Positions 7,664-16,354 of a DNA stretch of 64,000 nt are shown here, piece after piece. A model generated the notes under the pieces. That model saw only the letters and a list, made by a program, of their open reading frames with translations, made no database searches and was not told where the DNA came from. The position numbers and the translations under genes are program-made. This DNA is from Halobellus rarus. Lineage in GTDB: Archaea; Halobacteriota; Halobacteria; Halobacteriales; Haloferacaceae. The stretch is taken from the NCBI RefSeq assembly GCF_024494595.1, contig NZ_JANHDI010000015.1, positions 1 through 64,000 on the forward strand. Reading direction: 5' to 3'. Each line of letters begins with the position of its first letter. The stretch's first letter is position 1.

Positions 7664-8323
7664 CTATTCTCCGCGGGCGTTTTCGATCACCCGCGTGAAC
7701 TCCCTGGCCGTCTCGGTGATCGCCTCGAAGTCGCCCGCGGCGATCGCCTCGTCGTCCATAATCGCGCTGCCCGCGCCGACGACCACCGCGCCGGCCTCGA
7801 CGTAGTCGGCGACGTTGTCGAGGTCGATCCCGCCGGTCGGCATCAACGGGATCTGCGGGAGGGGTCCGGCGACGCTCGACAGGTGGGAGGGCCCCATCGA
7901 CGACGCGGGGAATATTTTCACGAGATCGGCGCCCGCCTCGTAGGCGCTGATCGCCTCCGTCGGGGTGAGCGCGCCGGGTGCGACGAGCGTCCCGTAGCGG
8001 TTGCACGTCTCGACGACGCCCTCGTCGACGGTCGGGCCGACGACGAACTCCGCGCCGCTCGCGATGGCCGACCGGGCGGTCTCGGCGTCGAGGACGGTGC
8101 CCGCGCCGACGATGGCCTCGTCCGCCGAGAACGACGCCGACACCTCCTCGATCAGGGCCATCGCGTCGGGGTTGTCGGCGGTGATCTCGAAGGCCGTGAC
8201 GCCGCCCGCCGCCAGCGCGTCTGCCACCTCGATGATCGTGTCCGCGTCCGCGCCGCGCATCACCGCGACGACGCCGCTGTCCACCAGCCGCTGCAGATCA
8301 CCGCTCGCGTCGTGTGTGACCAT
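7664..8323 (-). CDS. KDPG/KHG-type aldolase
   Basis: The product has 219 residues, the usual size of bacterial-type 2-dehydro-3-deoxy-6-phosphogluconate / 4-hydroxy-2-oxoglutarate aldolase. These enzymes split KDPG to pyruvate and glyceraldehyde 3-phosphate. The Schiff-base lysine is K136 (A-D-L-V-K-I-F-P-A), with E46 in F-E-I-T, R23 in V-M-R-G, and the phosphate-binding P-T-G-G-I near 155. This could serve the semiphosphorylative Entner-Doudoroff route of haloarchaea, although these organisms also use an unrelated aldolase for it. ATG 8323 fits the family start better than the upstream in-frame codon. No sugar kinase or dehydratase lies next to it. Confidence 0.88.
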   Translation of the reverse strand: MVTHDASGDLQRLVDSGVVAVMRGADADTIIEVADALAAGGVTAFEITADNPDAMALIEEVSASFSADEAIVGAGTVLDAETARSAIASGAEFVVGPTVDEGVVETCNRYGTLVAPGALTPTEAISAYEAGADLVKIFPASSMGPSHLSSVAGPLPQIPLMPTGGIDLDNVADYVEAGAVVVGAGSAIMDDEAIAAGDFEAITETAREFTRVIENARGE

Positions 8324-8419
8324 CTCGTCCGGATATCGCCCGCCGGAAGAATAAATCCCGAGTTTCGCCGGCGAGCGGACGCCCACCAGCAACGCCTCCC
8401 GCGAACGACGCCGACCGGA

Positions 8420-9181
8420 TCAGTCCGTCCGTGGGACCGCGAGCGCGCCAGCGACGAAGAACGCGACCGCGAGGACAGACACCACGAGGAGGTTCGGGAG
8501 CGCGACCGTCGTCGCGTCGGCGTACGTCACTGCGCGGATCCCGCGGGCGACGTAGGTCAGCGGCGAGAGTTCGAGCGCGGGACGGAACCACCCGGGCAAC
8601 AGGTCGGGCGTGACGAACGTCTCCGAGAGAAAGAGCAGCGGCAGTGCGATAGCGTTCGAGGCCGCGATGACGCCGTCCTGTGAGTCCGCCAGGCGACCGA
8701 TCACCGCGCCGAGGCCGCAAAACAACACGACGCCGAGCGCGACGAACGGCACGACGAGCAACGTCTCAGGCGTCGTCGAGAGCGACGTTCCGGTGACCGC
8801 AACCGAGAGCGCAAGCAGCAGCAGCGCGGCGACCCCGATGACGACGACGTTGACGAGCGACTGAGCGAGTAGCCACTCAGTCCGCGTCAGCGGCGTCGTC
8901 GCCAGCTTCTCGAACCGGCTCCCCTCGCGGTAGCGAGCCACGGTGCTCCCGATCCGCGAGAGCGGCGTGAACAGGACGACGACGGCGAGGTAACCCGCGA
9001 TGTAGTAGTCTTTCGGCTCGGCGAAGAGGCCCCCACCGGTCGGCTGGGTCTGCACCAGCGCGCCGAATATCACCACGATGATCGCCGGGAAGAAGAACGT
9101 GAAGAAGACAGCCGTCCGCCGCCGGAGGAACGCGTGCCACGACGCCGTGAACTCCGCGCGGACGCGTCCGAAACGGGTCAT
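8420..9181 (-). CDS. ABC-2 type transporter permease
   Basis: The product has 253 residues with six hydrophobic segments, the ABC-2 permease layout: a first helix around 20-45, a long loop, helices near 60-85, 110-140, 145-170 and 175-195, and the last at 230-250. The segment S-R-F-E-K-L-A-T-T-P-L-T is the ABC-2 signature before helix 3. ATG 9181 overlaps the stop of the ATPase gene (9178), so the two are co-translated as one exporter, probably a dimer of each. The substrate is unknown; linear drugs, lipids or polysaccharides are exported by relatives. Confidence 0.88.
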   Translation of the reverse strand: MTRFGRVRAEFTASWHAFLRRRTAVFFTFFFPAIIVVIFGALVQTQPTGGGLFAEPKDYYIAGYLAVVVLFTPLSRIGSTVARYREGSRFEKLATTPLTRTEWLLAQSLVNVVVIGVAALLLLALSVAVTGTSLSTTPETLLVVPFVALGVVLFCGLGAVIGRLADSQDGVIAASNAIALPLLFLSETFVTPDLLPGWFRPALELSPLTYVARGIRAVTYADATTVALPNLLVVSVLAVAFFVAGALAVPRTD

Positions 9182-10164
9182 CGGTCCACCCCCGCCGAAC
9201 CCGCGTCGACGCCGGCACCGCCCCCCTCGAAGGACTCGCCAGTGAGTTCGAGGTAGACGTCTTCGAGGTCGGGCTGTTTCCACGTCAGCGACTCGAACCG
9301 GACGCCGCTGGCCTCGAGTGCGTCGACGACGTCGCCGATTTCCCTGGGTCCGACGCCCTCGACGACGAGTCGACCGCCGACCGTCGAGACGTCGACGTCG
9401 CGGACGTCGAACTCGAATCCACTCTCCCGTCCGTCACCCGCGGCCCCGAACTCGTCGCCGGACTCATCCGCCGGATCGCCGGTCTCGACGAGCAGGCGAC
9501 TCCGACCCCCGTGGGCCTCGATCAGGTCCCGCGGGGAGCCGACCGTGACGAGTCGACCGTCTCTCAGGAACCCGACCCGGTCGGCGAGCCGTTCGACCTC
9601 GGCCATCGAGTGGCTGGTGAGAAACACCGTCGTCCCGTCCGCGGCGAGCCCTTCCAAGAGCGTCCACAGGTCGCGGCGGCCGGCGGGGTCGATCCCGGTC
9701 GTCGGTTCGTCCAGAAAGAGCACCTCCGGGTCGTTCACGAGCGCGATCGCGACGCAGACCCGGCGCTGTTGTCCCCCAGAAAGCGTCTCGTACCACTGCT
9801 CGGCGGCATCGCCCTCGATGCCGACGTCCGCGAGCACCGCGTCGGGGTCGCGGGCGTCGTCGTAGAGGCCGGCGTACTGTGCGAGGAGTTCGCGTGCGGT
9901 GAGGCGGGCCGCGGGGGAGAACGACTGCGGCAGGAGGCCGATTCGGGACTTCTCGATCGCCTCGGGCCGCGCTCCCAAGACCGAGACTCGGCCGTCTGTC
10001 GTCGTCGTTCCCGTGAGCGCCCGGACCAGCGTCGTCTTGCCCGCGCCGTTCGGGCCGACGAGTCCGAACACCTCTCCGGTATCGACCGAGAGCGAGACGC
10101 CGTCGAGCGCCGTCACGCCGCCGTAGGACTTCGCGACGTCCTCGGCGACGAGTGCCGCTGTCAT
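9178..10164 (-). CDS. ABC-2 type transporter ATP-binding protein
   Basis: A 328-residue ATPase powering the permease encoded next to it. All nucleotide-binding motifs are present: Walker [10 protein letters not shown] near residue 37, Q-loop in G-L-L-P-Q, signature L-S-G-G-Q-Q-R-R near 128, Walker B L-F-L-D-E-P near 150 and the switch H in T-S-H-S-M-A. A roughly 90-residue extension after the nucleotide-binding domain, rich in Asp and Gly, is typical of the DrrA/NodI group. It is first in a two-gene operon whose stop and start overlap. It is divergent from the sugar dehydrogenase gene at 10303, sharing a 138-base spacer. Confidence 0.92.
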   Translation of the reverse strand: MTAALVAEDVAKSYGGVTALDGVSLSVDTGEVFGLVGPNGAGKTTLVRALTGTTTTDGRVSVLGARPEAIEKSRIGLLPQSFSPAARLTARELLAQYAGLYDDARDPDAVLADVGIEGDAAEQWYETLSGGQQRRVCVAIALVNDPEVLFLDEPTTGIDPAGRRDLWTLLEGLAADGTTVFLTSHSMAEVERLADRVGFLRDGRLVTVGSPRDLIEAHGGRSRLLVETGDPADESGDEFGAAGDGRESGFEFDVRDVDVSTVGGRLVVEGVGPREIGDVVDALEASGVRFESLTWKQPDLEDVYLELTGESFEGGGAGVDAGSAGVDR

Positions 10165-10302
10165 ACCCGCCAGTCGGGACCGTCCGGTGGTAAGCCGTTC
10201 GGATCCGGTCTCTCGATACCTATCGGGGTACCACCGCTTCGCGGCTCTCCACTACGGGTCGGTGGCCGAACCGTCCTTGTGTCCGGGGACCGTTCCGGGG
10301 GT

Positions 10303-11730
10303 ATGGACCGTCTCCGTCGACGCCGACTCATCCGAACCGGACTCGCCGCCGGAATCGCGTCGCTCGCCGGGTGCACGACCTTCGAGACGGGCGAAGAAAC
10401 GGGACAGTCGTCGAGTCCAGAAACGGTCGATGCGACGCCGGGGACGACAGTCGGCGATGGTCCGGACGACTCGGGAACTGCCACCCGGGTTCCCACGCCG
10501 AGGGAGACCGGCGGTCCCCGTCCCGAACTCGACGACGCGTCGGTCGCGCTCGAACCCGTGGCGTCCGGACTCGCCGCACCGCTCGACTTCCTCGCCCCCG
10601 CCGGAACCGACCGGCGGTTCGTCGTCGACCGCGACGGTCGAGTCTGGGAAGTCACCGACGGCGGCCGACGCTCCGCTCCCTTCCTCGATCTCTCGAATCG
10701 GATCGTGCTCGGCGGCGAGCGCGGCCTCCTGGGCGCGGCCGCCCACCCCGGTTTCGCCGACAACGGACGGCTGTACGTCCGCTACAGCGCTCCCGCCCGG
10801 TCGGGGACGCCGAGCGACTACAGCCACACGTCGGTGCTCGCGGAGTTCACCGTCGATCCCGCTGGGGACGTCGCGGCAGACCCCGGGGAACGGACGCTCC
10901 TCGAAGTCCCGCAGCCGCAGTCGAACCACAACGCCGGCGCGCTCGCGTTCGGGCCCGACGGGTACCTCTACGTCGGGTTCGGCGACGGCGGCGGGGCGAA
11001 CGACGTCGGATCGGGACACGCCGACGACTGGTACGACGCCGTCGACGGCGGCAACGGACAGGACGTGACCGAGAACCTGCTCGGGAGTATCCTCCGGATC
11101 GACGTGGACGGCCGCGGCGGGGTCGACGGAGCGGGAGATCGGCCGTACGCGATTCCCGAGGACAACCCGCTCGTCGGCCGGGAGGGCCTCGACGAGCAGT
11201 ACGCCTGGGGGTTCCGGAACCCCTGGCGGTTCTCCTTCGACGGCCGGGACTGCTACGTCGCCGACGTCGGACAGAACGCCTGGGAGGAGGTGAACCTGCT
11301 CGAAGCCGGCGGCAACTACGGCTGGAACGTCCGCGAGGGTGCACACTGCTTCCGAGCGGACGAGTGCCCGACCGCGACCCCCGAGGGAGATCCGTTCGTC
11401 GATCCCGTCGCGGAGTACCCGCACGACGGCGGCGACGTCACCGGCATCTCGGTCATCGGCGGCGTCGTCGTCGAGGACGATTCCATACCGGACCTCGGGG
11501 GCGCGTACCTCTTCGCGGACTACGTCGCACAGGGCCGGTTGTTCGCCGTCGATCCGGGCGCTGAGACGCCCTGGGAGATCGAGACGGTCCCGGTCGTCGG
11601 CGACGACGCCCTCGGGCGGTTCGTCCTCGGGTTCGGCCGCGATCAGGAGGGAGCAGTGTACGTCCTCACGACCGACGAGAGCGGGGGCGACGGCAGCACC
11701 GGCGCGGTGGCGCGACTGACCGCTCCCTGA
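10303..11730 (+). CDS. PQQ-dependent sugar dehydrogenase-type lipoprotein
   Basis: The product has 475 residues. The N-terminus is a twin-arginine lipoprotein signal (Arg cluster at 3-8, hydrophobic core, then S-L-A-G-C with lipidated C24), followed by a Ser/Thr-rich spacer, so it acts outside the cell on a lipid anchor. From about residue 85 comes a six-bladed propeller of the glucose/sorbosone dehydrogenase (GSDH, Asd/YliI) family: P-L-D-F, G-E-R-G-L-L-G, a Q-S-N-H-N-A-G motif with the probable base, then G-F-R-N-P-W and G-N-Y-G-W. Such proteins oxidise aldoses with PQQ or are uncharacterised. No PQQ biosynthesis genes are nearby, so cofactor use is unproven. Confidence 0.86.
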   Translation: MDRLRRRRLIRTGLAAGIASLAGCTTFETGEETGQSSSPETVDATPGTTVGDGPDDSGTATRVPTPRETGGPRPELDDASVALEPVASGLAAPLDFLAPAGTDRRFVVDRDGRVWEVTDGGRRSAPFLDLSNRIVLGGERGLLGAAAHPGFADNGRLYVRYSAPARSGTPSDYSHTSVLAEFTVDPAGDVAADPGERTLLEVPQPQSNHNAGALAFGPDGYLYVGFGDGGGANDVGSGHADDWYDAVDGGNGQDVTENLLGSILRIDVDGRGGVDGAGDRPYAIPEDNPLVGREGLDEQYAWGFRNPWRFSFDGRDCYVADVGQNAWEEVNLLEAGGNYGWNVREGAHCFRADECPTATPEGDPFVDPVAEYPHDGGDVTGISVIGGVVVEDDSIPDLGGAYLFADYVAQGRLFAVDPGAETPWEIETVPVVGDDALGRFVLGFGRDQEGAVYVLTTDESGGDGSTGAVARLTAP

Positions 11731-11824
11731 TTTCGGACGATTGGACGAGTAACGCCCGCGATGGGTCCGTTCCGCCCCGCGTCGTCACCCGGCGTCGTCA
11801 GCGCGTGCTCGTCTCCCAGCCTCG

Positions 11825-12931
11825 TCAGCGCTCCGCGTCAGTTCCGGAGTCGCCGCCGTCGAGGTCCGCTTTCTCACCGGCCACACCGTCCGCTTCGTCG
11901 CTGTCGATCTGTTCTCCGTTGCCGGTGTCGTCGGCGTCGACGTCCCCCGTCTCACCTGTTTCGTCGACGTCGACGTCTCCTTCCTCGCGAGCGTCGTCAG
12001 TGTCGCCGTTCGCTGTCGCATCGACCGCGTCGGCCGCCTCGCCGCCTCTGGAGTCGCCACGGGCTTCCCGCAGTTCGACCTCGTCCTTGATCGACGCCAA
12101 CTCCGCCTCCACGTCGACCTCCGGTTCGTCATCTGAGACGCGCTCCGCTCCCGTGCTGGACCCGGAGGTGTCCTCACTCGTCTCCTCGGAACTCCCGTCC
12201 TCCGGGCCGAACCCCGTGCCCGCGTCCGTGACTTCGATTTCGATCCCGCCGGAGCCACTGCTCGCGACAGCGTCGCCCGCCGAGTGGGACTCGGCCGTTC
12301 CTCGGGCTTCCGAGGGGTACCGAGGTCCGGAACGACCGCGCTCACGCCCCTCAGAGGCTTCGGAGAGGCGCTCGGACACCTCTTCGGAGAGTCGTCTGGC
12401 GTCTTCGAGGAGGTCGCTGGCGGGTTCGTCTTCGGGGAGATCCGACTCCGACAACGCCGTCTGGAGCTCCGAGAGCGCGCGCTCGACTCCCGTGACCGCG
12501 CCGCGTCCGACGCCGGTGACCGCGTCTCGGCCGACGCCCGCGACACCGTCGGTCATCCGCGTGGCGGCGGACCGGCTCGTACGGGCCTCCTGATCGAACG
12601 CCGAGCGCTCCGGGTCGGCCAGTCGGAGCACGCCGCGGAGCAACTCCAGCGATTGGATCGCCGCCTCCAGCGTCGCGATGAGTGTCGGCAACGTGTACTG
12701 TTCGGTGAACCGAAACAGTTCCGAGAGCGACGGCGGTCGCGGACGCTCCGGAACCGATCGACGAGCAGAACCGTACTGCCGGCCGCCACGGTCCCGCGTC
12801 GGTTCGGGCCGGCCGTCGTCTCCACCCTCGTTCCGGCGCAGTTCCCCGCGGAGGTCCGTGAGCGTCGCTTCGAGTTCATCCACCAGATCACGGAGGTCGT
12901 CGTCGCGGTCGGCGGTGGGCATACCCGACAT
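11825..12931 (-). CDS. hypothetical haloarchaeal protein with long acidic tail
   Basis: The product has 368 residues. Residues 5-110 are a helical region (D-D-L-R-D-L-V-D-E-L-E-A-T-L-T-D-L near the start; a middle stretch S-L-S-E-L-F-R-F-T-E-Q-Y-T-L-P-T-L-I-A-T), which I associate with haloarchaeal DUF7547-type proteins. The second half is a low-complexity Asp/Glu/Gly/Ser/Thr run containing repeated D-V-D-x-D-x-T-G units. There is no signal peptide or membrane helix, so it is probably cytoplasmic. The start could be ATG 12931 or ATG 12922. It stands alone, back to back with the Old Yellow Enzyme gene's 3' end. The function is not known. Confidence 0.75.
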   Translation of the reverse strand: MSGMPTADRDDDLRDLVDELEATLTDLRGELRRNEGGDDGRPEPTRDRGGRQYGSARRSVPERPRPPSLSELFRFTEQYTLPTLIATLEAAIQSLELLRGVLRLADPERSAFDQEARTSRSAATRMTDGVAGVGRDAVTGVGRGAVTGVERALSELQTALSESDLPEDEPASDLLEDARRLSEEVSERLSEASEGRERGRSGPRYPSEARGTAESHSAGDAVASSGSGGIEIEVTDAGTGFGPEDGSSEETSEDTSGSSTGAERVSDDEPEVDVEAELASIKDEVELREARGDSRGGEAADAVDATANGDTDDAREEGDVDVDETGETGDVDADDTGNGEQIDSDEADGVAGEKADLDGGDSGTDAER

Positions 12932-13025
12932 TGGGTTCGTGCGGGCAAAAACGTGTGCGCCGCCGGCGCCCGTACACCCCGCGCCAGCTTCGGACGTGTT
13001 TCTCCGGAACCGACGCGCCCGTACG

Positions 13026-14114
13026 TCACCGGAACCGACCGCGCTCGTACTGTCTCGGCCACTCGACGTCGACGCCGAGTTCGTGGGCGGCCTCCAGCGT
13101 AAAGTAGGGGTTCCGGAGGTGTTCGCGCCCGATGACCGCCAGGTCCGCGCGGTCGTTGCGGATCAACTGGTCGGCCTGTTCCGGCGTCGTGATGCCGCCG
13201 ACGGCACCGACGGCGGCGTCGGTGGCCCCGTTCACGCGCTCGGCGTACGGGACCTGATAACCGGGGCCGCTCTCGGGGACCTGTTGATCGGGGTGGATCC
13301 CGCCCGAACTGACGTCGATCAGGTCCGCGCCCGCCTCGGCGAGCAGCGGCGCGAGCCGCGCCGAGTCGTCGAGGTCCCACGACGGGCGGTCGGGGAGCCA
13401 ATCGGTCGCGGAGATCCGCGCGAACACCGGCCGATCGTCGGGCCAAACCTCCCGGACCGCCTCGACGACTTCGAGCGGGAATCGGGCGCGGTTCTCGAAG
13501 GACCCGCCGTACTCGTCGTCCCGGTCGTTGGCGATCGGCGAGAGGAACTCGTGGAGGAGATAGCCGTGCGCCAGGTGGACCTCGGCGATCCGGAATCCGA
13601 CGTGGCGGGCGCGCTCGGCCGCCAGCCGGAACTGCTCGGTCACCCGGTCTATGTCGTCTCGCGTCATCTCGCGGGTCGGAACCGGGTCGCCGTCGGGGTG
13701 CGGGTACGGAACGGCGCTCGGCGCGAGCGTCTGCCAGCCGCCCTCGGACTCGGGGATCGGCCCGCCGCCGTCCCAGGGGCGCTCGACGCTGGCCTTACGT
13801 CCGGCGTGAGCCAGCTGAATTCCCGGAAGCGCTCCCTGTTCGCGGATAAATTCGACCGTGTCCGAGAGGGCCTCGGCGTGATCGTCGGACCAGATCCCCA
13901 GGTCGCCGGGGGAGATCCGACCGGCCGGAGAGACCGCCGTCGCCTCCGTCATCACGACGCCCGCGCCGCCGACGGCGCGGCTCCCCAGGTGGACCCGGTG
14001 CCACTCCGTCGCGACCCCGTCCTCGGCCGAGTACTGACACATCGGCGAAACCATCACGCGGTTCGGGAGTTCCGTCCCACGGAGCTCCAACGGGGTGAAG
14101 AGCGAGTCGGTCAT
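13026..14114 (-). CDS. NADH:flavin oxidoreductase, Old Yellow Enzyme family
   Basis: A 362-residue TIM-barrel flavoprotein of the YqjM-like OYE group that reduces activated alkenes (enones) using NAD(P)H and FMN. Visible marks are an N-terminal L-F-T-P-L-x-L-R-G, M-V-S-P-M-C-Q-Y with the flavin-tuning Cys, Q-L-A-H-A-G-R-K-A, the substrate-binding H-x-x-H pair (A-H-G-Y-L-L-H-E-F-L-S-P), and E-Y-G-G-S-F-E-N-R-A-R-F. The C-terminal R-x-Q-Y-x-R is also typical. ATG 14114 was chosen over the in-frame codon 27 bases upstream because the family starts close to this point. The physiological substrate is unknown; detoxification is the common suggestion. Confidence 0.92.
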   Translation of the reverse strand: MTDSLFTPLELRGTELPNRVMVSPMCQYSAEDGVATEWHRVHLGSRAVGGAGVVMTEATAVSPAGRISPGDLGIWSDDHAEALSDTVEFIREQGALPGIQLAHAGRKASVERPWDGGGPIPESEGGWQTLAPSAVPYPHPDGDPVPTREMTRDDIDRVTEQFRLAAERARHVGFRIAEVHLAHGYLLHEFLSPIANDRDDEYGGSFENRARFPLEVVEAVREVWPDDRPVFARISATDWLPDRPSWDLDDSARLAPLLAEAGADLIDVSSGGIHPDQQVPESGPGYQVPYAERVNGATDAAVGAVGGITTPEQADQLIRNDRADLAVIGREHLRNPYFTLEAAHELGVDVEWPRQYERGRFR

Positions 14115-14228
14115 CGTCCGCCCCACGTCTCGAGGGCTCATACGTTTGACGTCCGCGGAATCTCGGACGGACCGCCATTGTTTAGGCCCACCAAAAGCGT
14201 TATATTCGGCCCACGGTCACGCTTCGGT

Positions 14229-14414
14229 ATGGACCTGAGAGACGGCGTCGACGGAGCGAGGACGAATCTGAATACCGATGAGGAACAGCGGACGGAGCCC
14301 CCGGCTGTGTCGGCCCTCCGGTCGTCGCCGGATCGCGTCGTCTTCACCGAGGACGGAAATAGCGACGGCTGGATCTCGGTCAGCGCGGAACTGACGTCCC
14401 CGATCGAACGATAG
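14229..14414 (+). CDS. small conserved haloarchaeal protein
   Basis: A 61-residue protein. The segment D-R-V-V-F-T-E-D-G-N-S-D-G-W-I-S (residues 35-50) resembles small haloarchaeal proteins that I recall under DUF7331, which follow the pattern E-D-G-N-x-D-x-W-I/V. The first 30 residues are polar. ATG 14229 lies about 40 bases after an AT-rich stretch (14196-14205) that could hold the promoter. Longer upstream reading in the same frame is a shadow of the reductase gene. The function is unknown. Confidence 0.62.
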   Translation: MDLRDGVDGARTNLNTDEEQRTEPPAVSALRSSPDRVVFTEDGNSDGWISVSAELTSPIER

Positions 14415-14501
14415 AATCGAAGCCCGCCTGATGTCCGTGATTTGGCGGTCACGACTCACGTCTACAGTAGTATCTGCGATCGATTGCTCGCCCGAGCGAA
14501 C

Positions 14502-15293
14502 TCAGTCGGTCGTGATTCCGACCTCGTCAACGGGACGGGCGAGTTCGACGATCGTTCCCTCGTGTCGACACGTCTCGAGCGCGTGTTTCGCGTCCATTCC
14601 GGCGACGTGCGGATTCGCAGCGACGCCGACGCCGACCTTGAGTTCGACCCCCGCCTCGGCTTCGACGTGGTCGATCGCGTCCCGGTAGTCGTCGCCGTCC
14701 ATCGCCGGGCAGATCGAGATGATGTTGTCGCCGCCGACGAAGAAGGAGAGCGCGCCGTACTCCTCGCGGAGGTACCGCATCAGCGCCGCGTAGCCCTGCT
14801 CGATCTGGATGAACGAGTCGAACTCGTTGAGTTGGTCGGTGTACTTGCCGGTCGCGTCGTTGACGTCGAAATGGGCGATCTGGACGTCGGAACCCGTCCG
14901 CTCTGCTTCGGCGAGGAACTCCCCCGATAGCACTTCGCGGCGGTCGCCGTCCTGTGCCGATCCCGCGTGTTGGAGCCCGGCCGTCGCCGCTTCGAGCGCC
15001 TCGACCGGGGAGGCGTCGATCCCGGTCCCGAGGCTGATCGTGACCGGGTACCGGTTCCCGATCGTCTCCTGGAGCAGGCGGTGGTCGTCGGCGTCGAGCC
15101 CGTTGGTGATCGCGACCATATTATCGAAGCGCGTGAAGAAGACGTACCCGTCGCGGCTCCCCACGAACTGTGCCAGGTCGGCGAAGAGCCGAGACTGGAG
15201 CGTCTGGAGATCCATCTCCCGGCGGGGCTCCGGCGTCACGGTCCACGGCCCGTAGTTGTCGATCTGAACGAGAGTGAGCTGGGAGTTCGTCAC
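14502..15293 (-). CDS. gch3: GTP cyclohydrolase III (IIa)
   Basis: A 263-residue archaeal enzyme (ArfA type) that opens GTP to 2-amino-5-formylamino-6-ribosylamino-pyrimidinone phosphate, the first step towards riboflavin and F420 deazaflavin in archaea. The fold is related to GGDEF/palm domains, and the tandem metal-binding regions are seen as F-F-T-R-F-D-N-M-V-A (about 52-61) and F-F-V-G-G-D-N-I-I-S-I (about 176-186). The N-terminal T-L-V-Q-I-D-N-Y-G-P-W-T is the family hallmark. Length is normal. Gene stands alone between unlinked neighbours; the start at ATG 15293 agrees with the family N-terminus. Confidence 0.95.
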   Translation of the reverse strand: MTNSQLTLVQIDNYGPWTVTPEPRREMDLQTLQSRLFADLAQFVGSRDGYVFFTRFDNMVAITNGLDADDHRLLQETIGNRYPVTISLGTGIDASPVEALEAATAGLQHAGSAQDGDRREVLSGEFLAEAERTGSDVQIAHFDVNDATGKYTDQLNEFDSFIQIEQGYAALMRYLREEYGALSFFVGGDNIISICPAMDGDDYRDAIDHVEAEAGVELKVGVGVAANPHVAGMDAKHALETCRHEGTIVELARPVDEVGITTD

Positions 15294-15463
15294 AGTCGTT
15301 TCCTGGGACCTCGCATATATGCCTCTTTCCGTATCAGATCAGATTACCTTCTCAGTTTTGAGATGGTCTGGGGCCGAACCTGCCACCCACCCCCACCGAA
15401 CGGAGCGCAACGAACGCGGGCACGCCCGCCACGTTCAATATTCCTACCCCCTTACGGGGCCCG

Positions 15464-16282
15464 ATGGGCGTTCGCGGAGTCATCTTCGACGTGGACGGGA
15501 CGCTGGTGCGAGGGAACGAACCGATAGCGGGCGCTGGGGCCGGACTCGACGCCGTCGACGCTGCGGGTCTCCGTCGCCTCCTGGTCTCGAACAACCCGAC
15601 GAAGCCGCCCGAGGCGTACGAGCGCCGACTCCGCCGCGCGGGCTTCGCCGTCGATCCGAGCGAAGTCGTCACCGCCGGGACGGTGACCGCGCGGTACCTC
15701 TCCGCCAATCACTCCGACGACGAGATAGCCGTCGTCGGCGAGTCCGGTCTCGTCGAGTTGCTCCGGGCGGCCGGCCTCTCAGTCGACTCCCTCGGCGCCG
15801 ACGGCGGCGATTCGGCGCGCGGCCCGGACGTCCTCGTCGCCTCCGTCGACCGGAAGTTCTCGTACGAGACGCTCCGGCGTTGTTTACGGGTCCTCGAAGA
15901 CGGGTCCGTCACGTTCGTCGGGACCGATCCGGACGTCGTCATCCCCGCCGCGGACGGCGACGCGCCGGGATCGGGTGCCATCATCGACGCCATCGCGAAC
16001 GTCGCGGGCCGAGATCCGGCGGCCGTCCTCGGAAAGCCGAGCGAGACCGCCCGGGAGATGGCGCTCGAACGGCTCGGGCTCCCGGCGGAGGACGTCCTCG
16101 TCGTCGGCGACCGACTCGATACCGACATCGCGTTCGGGGAACGCGCCGGGATGACGACGGCGCTGGTCCGAACCGGGATCGCCCGCGCGAGCCATCTGGA
16201 CGCTTCTCCGATCGAACCCGATCACGTGCTCGACTCCCTCGCGGGACTCGGTTCCGTTCTCGACGATCTCTCGACGTCCTGA
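15464..16282 (+). CDS. HAD-IIA family phosphatase (NagD-like)
   Basis: The product has 272 residues and starts immediately with the HAD nucleophile motif F-D-V-D-G-T (D9, general acid D11). L-L-V-S-N-N-P-T (motif II), a C2-type cap in the middle, K-P-S lysine motif near 190 and V-G-D-R-L-D-T-D-I (motif IV) follow. HAD-IIA relatives dephosphorylate sugar phosphates, p-nitrophenyl phosphate, glycerol phosphate or phosphoglycolate; the substrate is not deducible. An unusual feature is that motif II is followed directly by the T-K-P-P-E segment, typical for the NagD group. Gene lies alone, read away from the GTP cyclohydrolase. Confidence 0.88.
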   Translation: MGVRGVIFDVDGTLVRGNEPIAGAGAGLDAVDAAGLRRLLVSNNPTKPPEAYERRLRRAGFAVDPSEVVTAGTVTARYLSANHSDDEIAVVGESGLVELLRAAGLSVDSLGADGGDSARGPDVLVASVDRKFSYETLRRCLRVLEDGSVTFVGTDPDVVIPAADGDAPGSGAIIDAIANVAGRDPAAVLGKPSETAREMALERLGLPAEDVLVVGDRLDTDIAFGERAGMTTALVRTGIARASHLDASPIEPDHVLDSLAGLGSVLDDLSTS

Positions 16283-16354
16283 CCGGAGAATCCGGCTGAC
16301 TGTGAGCAACAATAGTTATTGACCGTGCGACGAAACGTTCAGTGAGGTAAAACG

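Noticed and set aside
9511..10302. Upstream extension of the sugar dehydrogenase
   Set aside because: It would run antisense through the ABC ATPase gene, and the Tat lipoprotein signal begins exactly at 10303.
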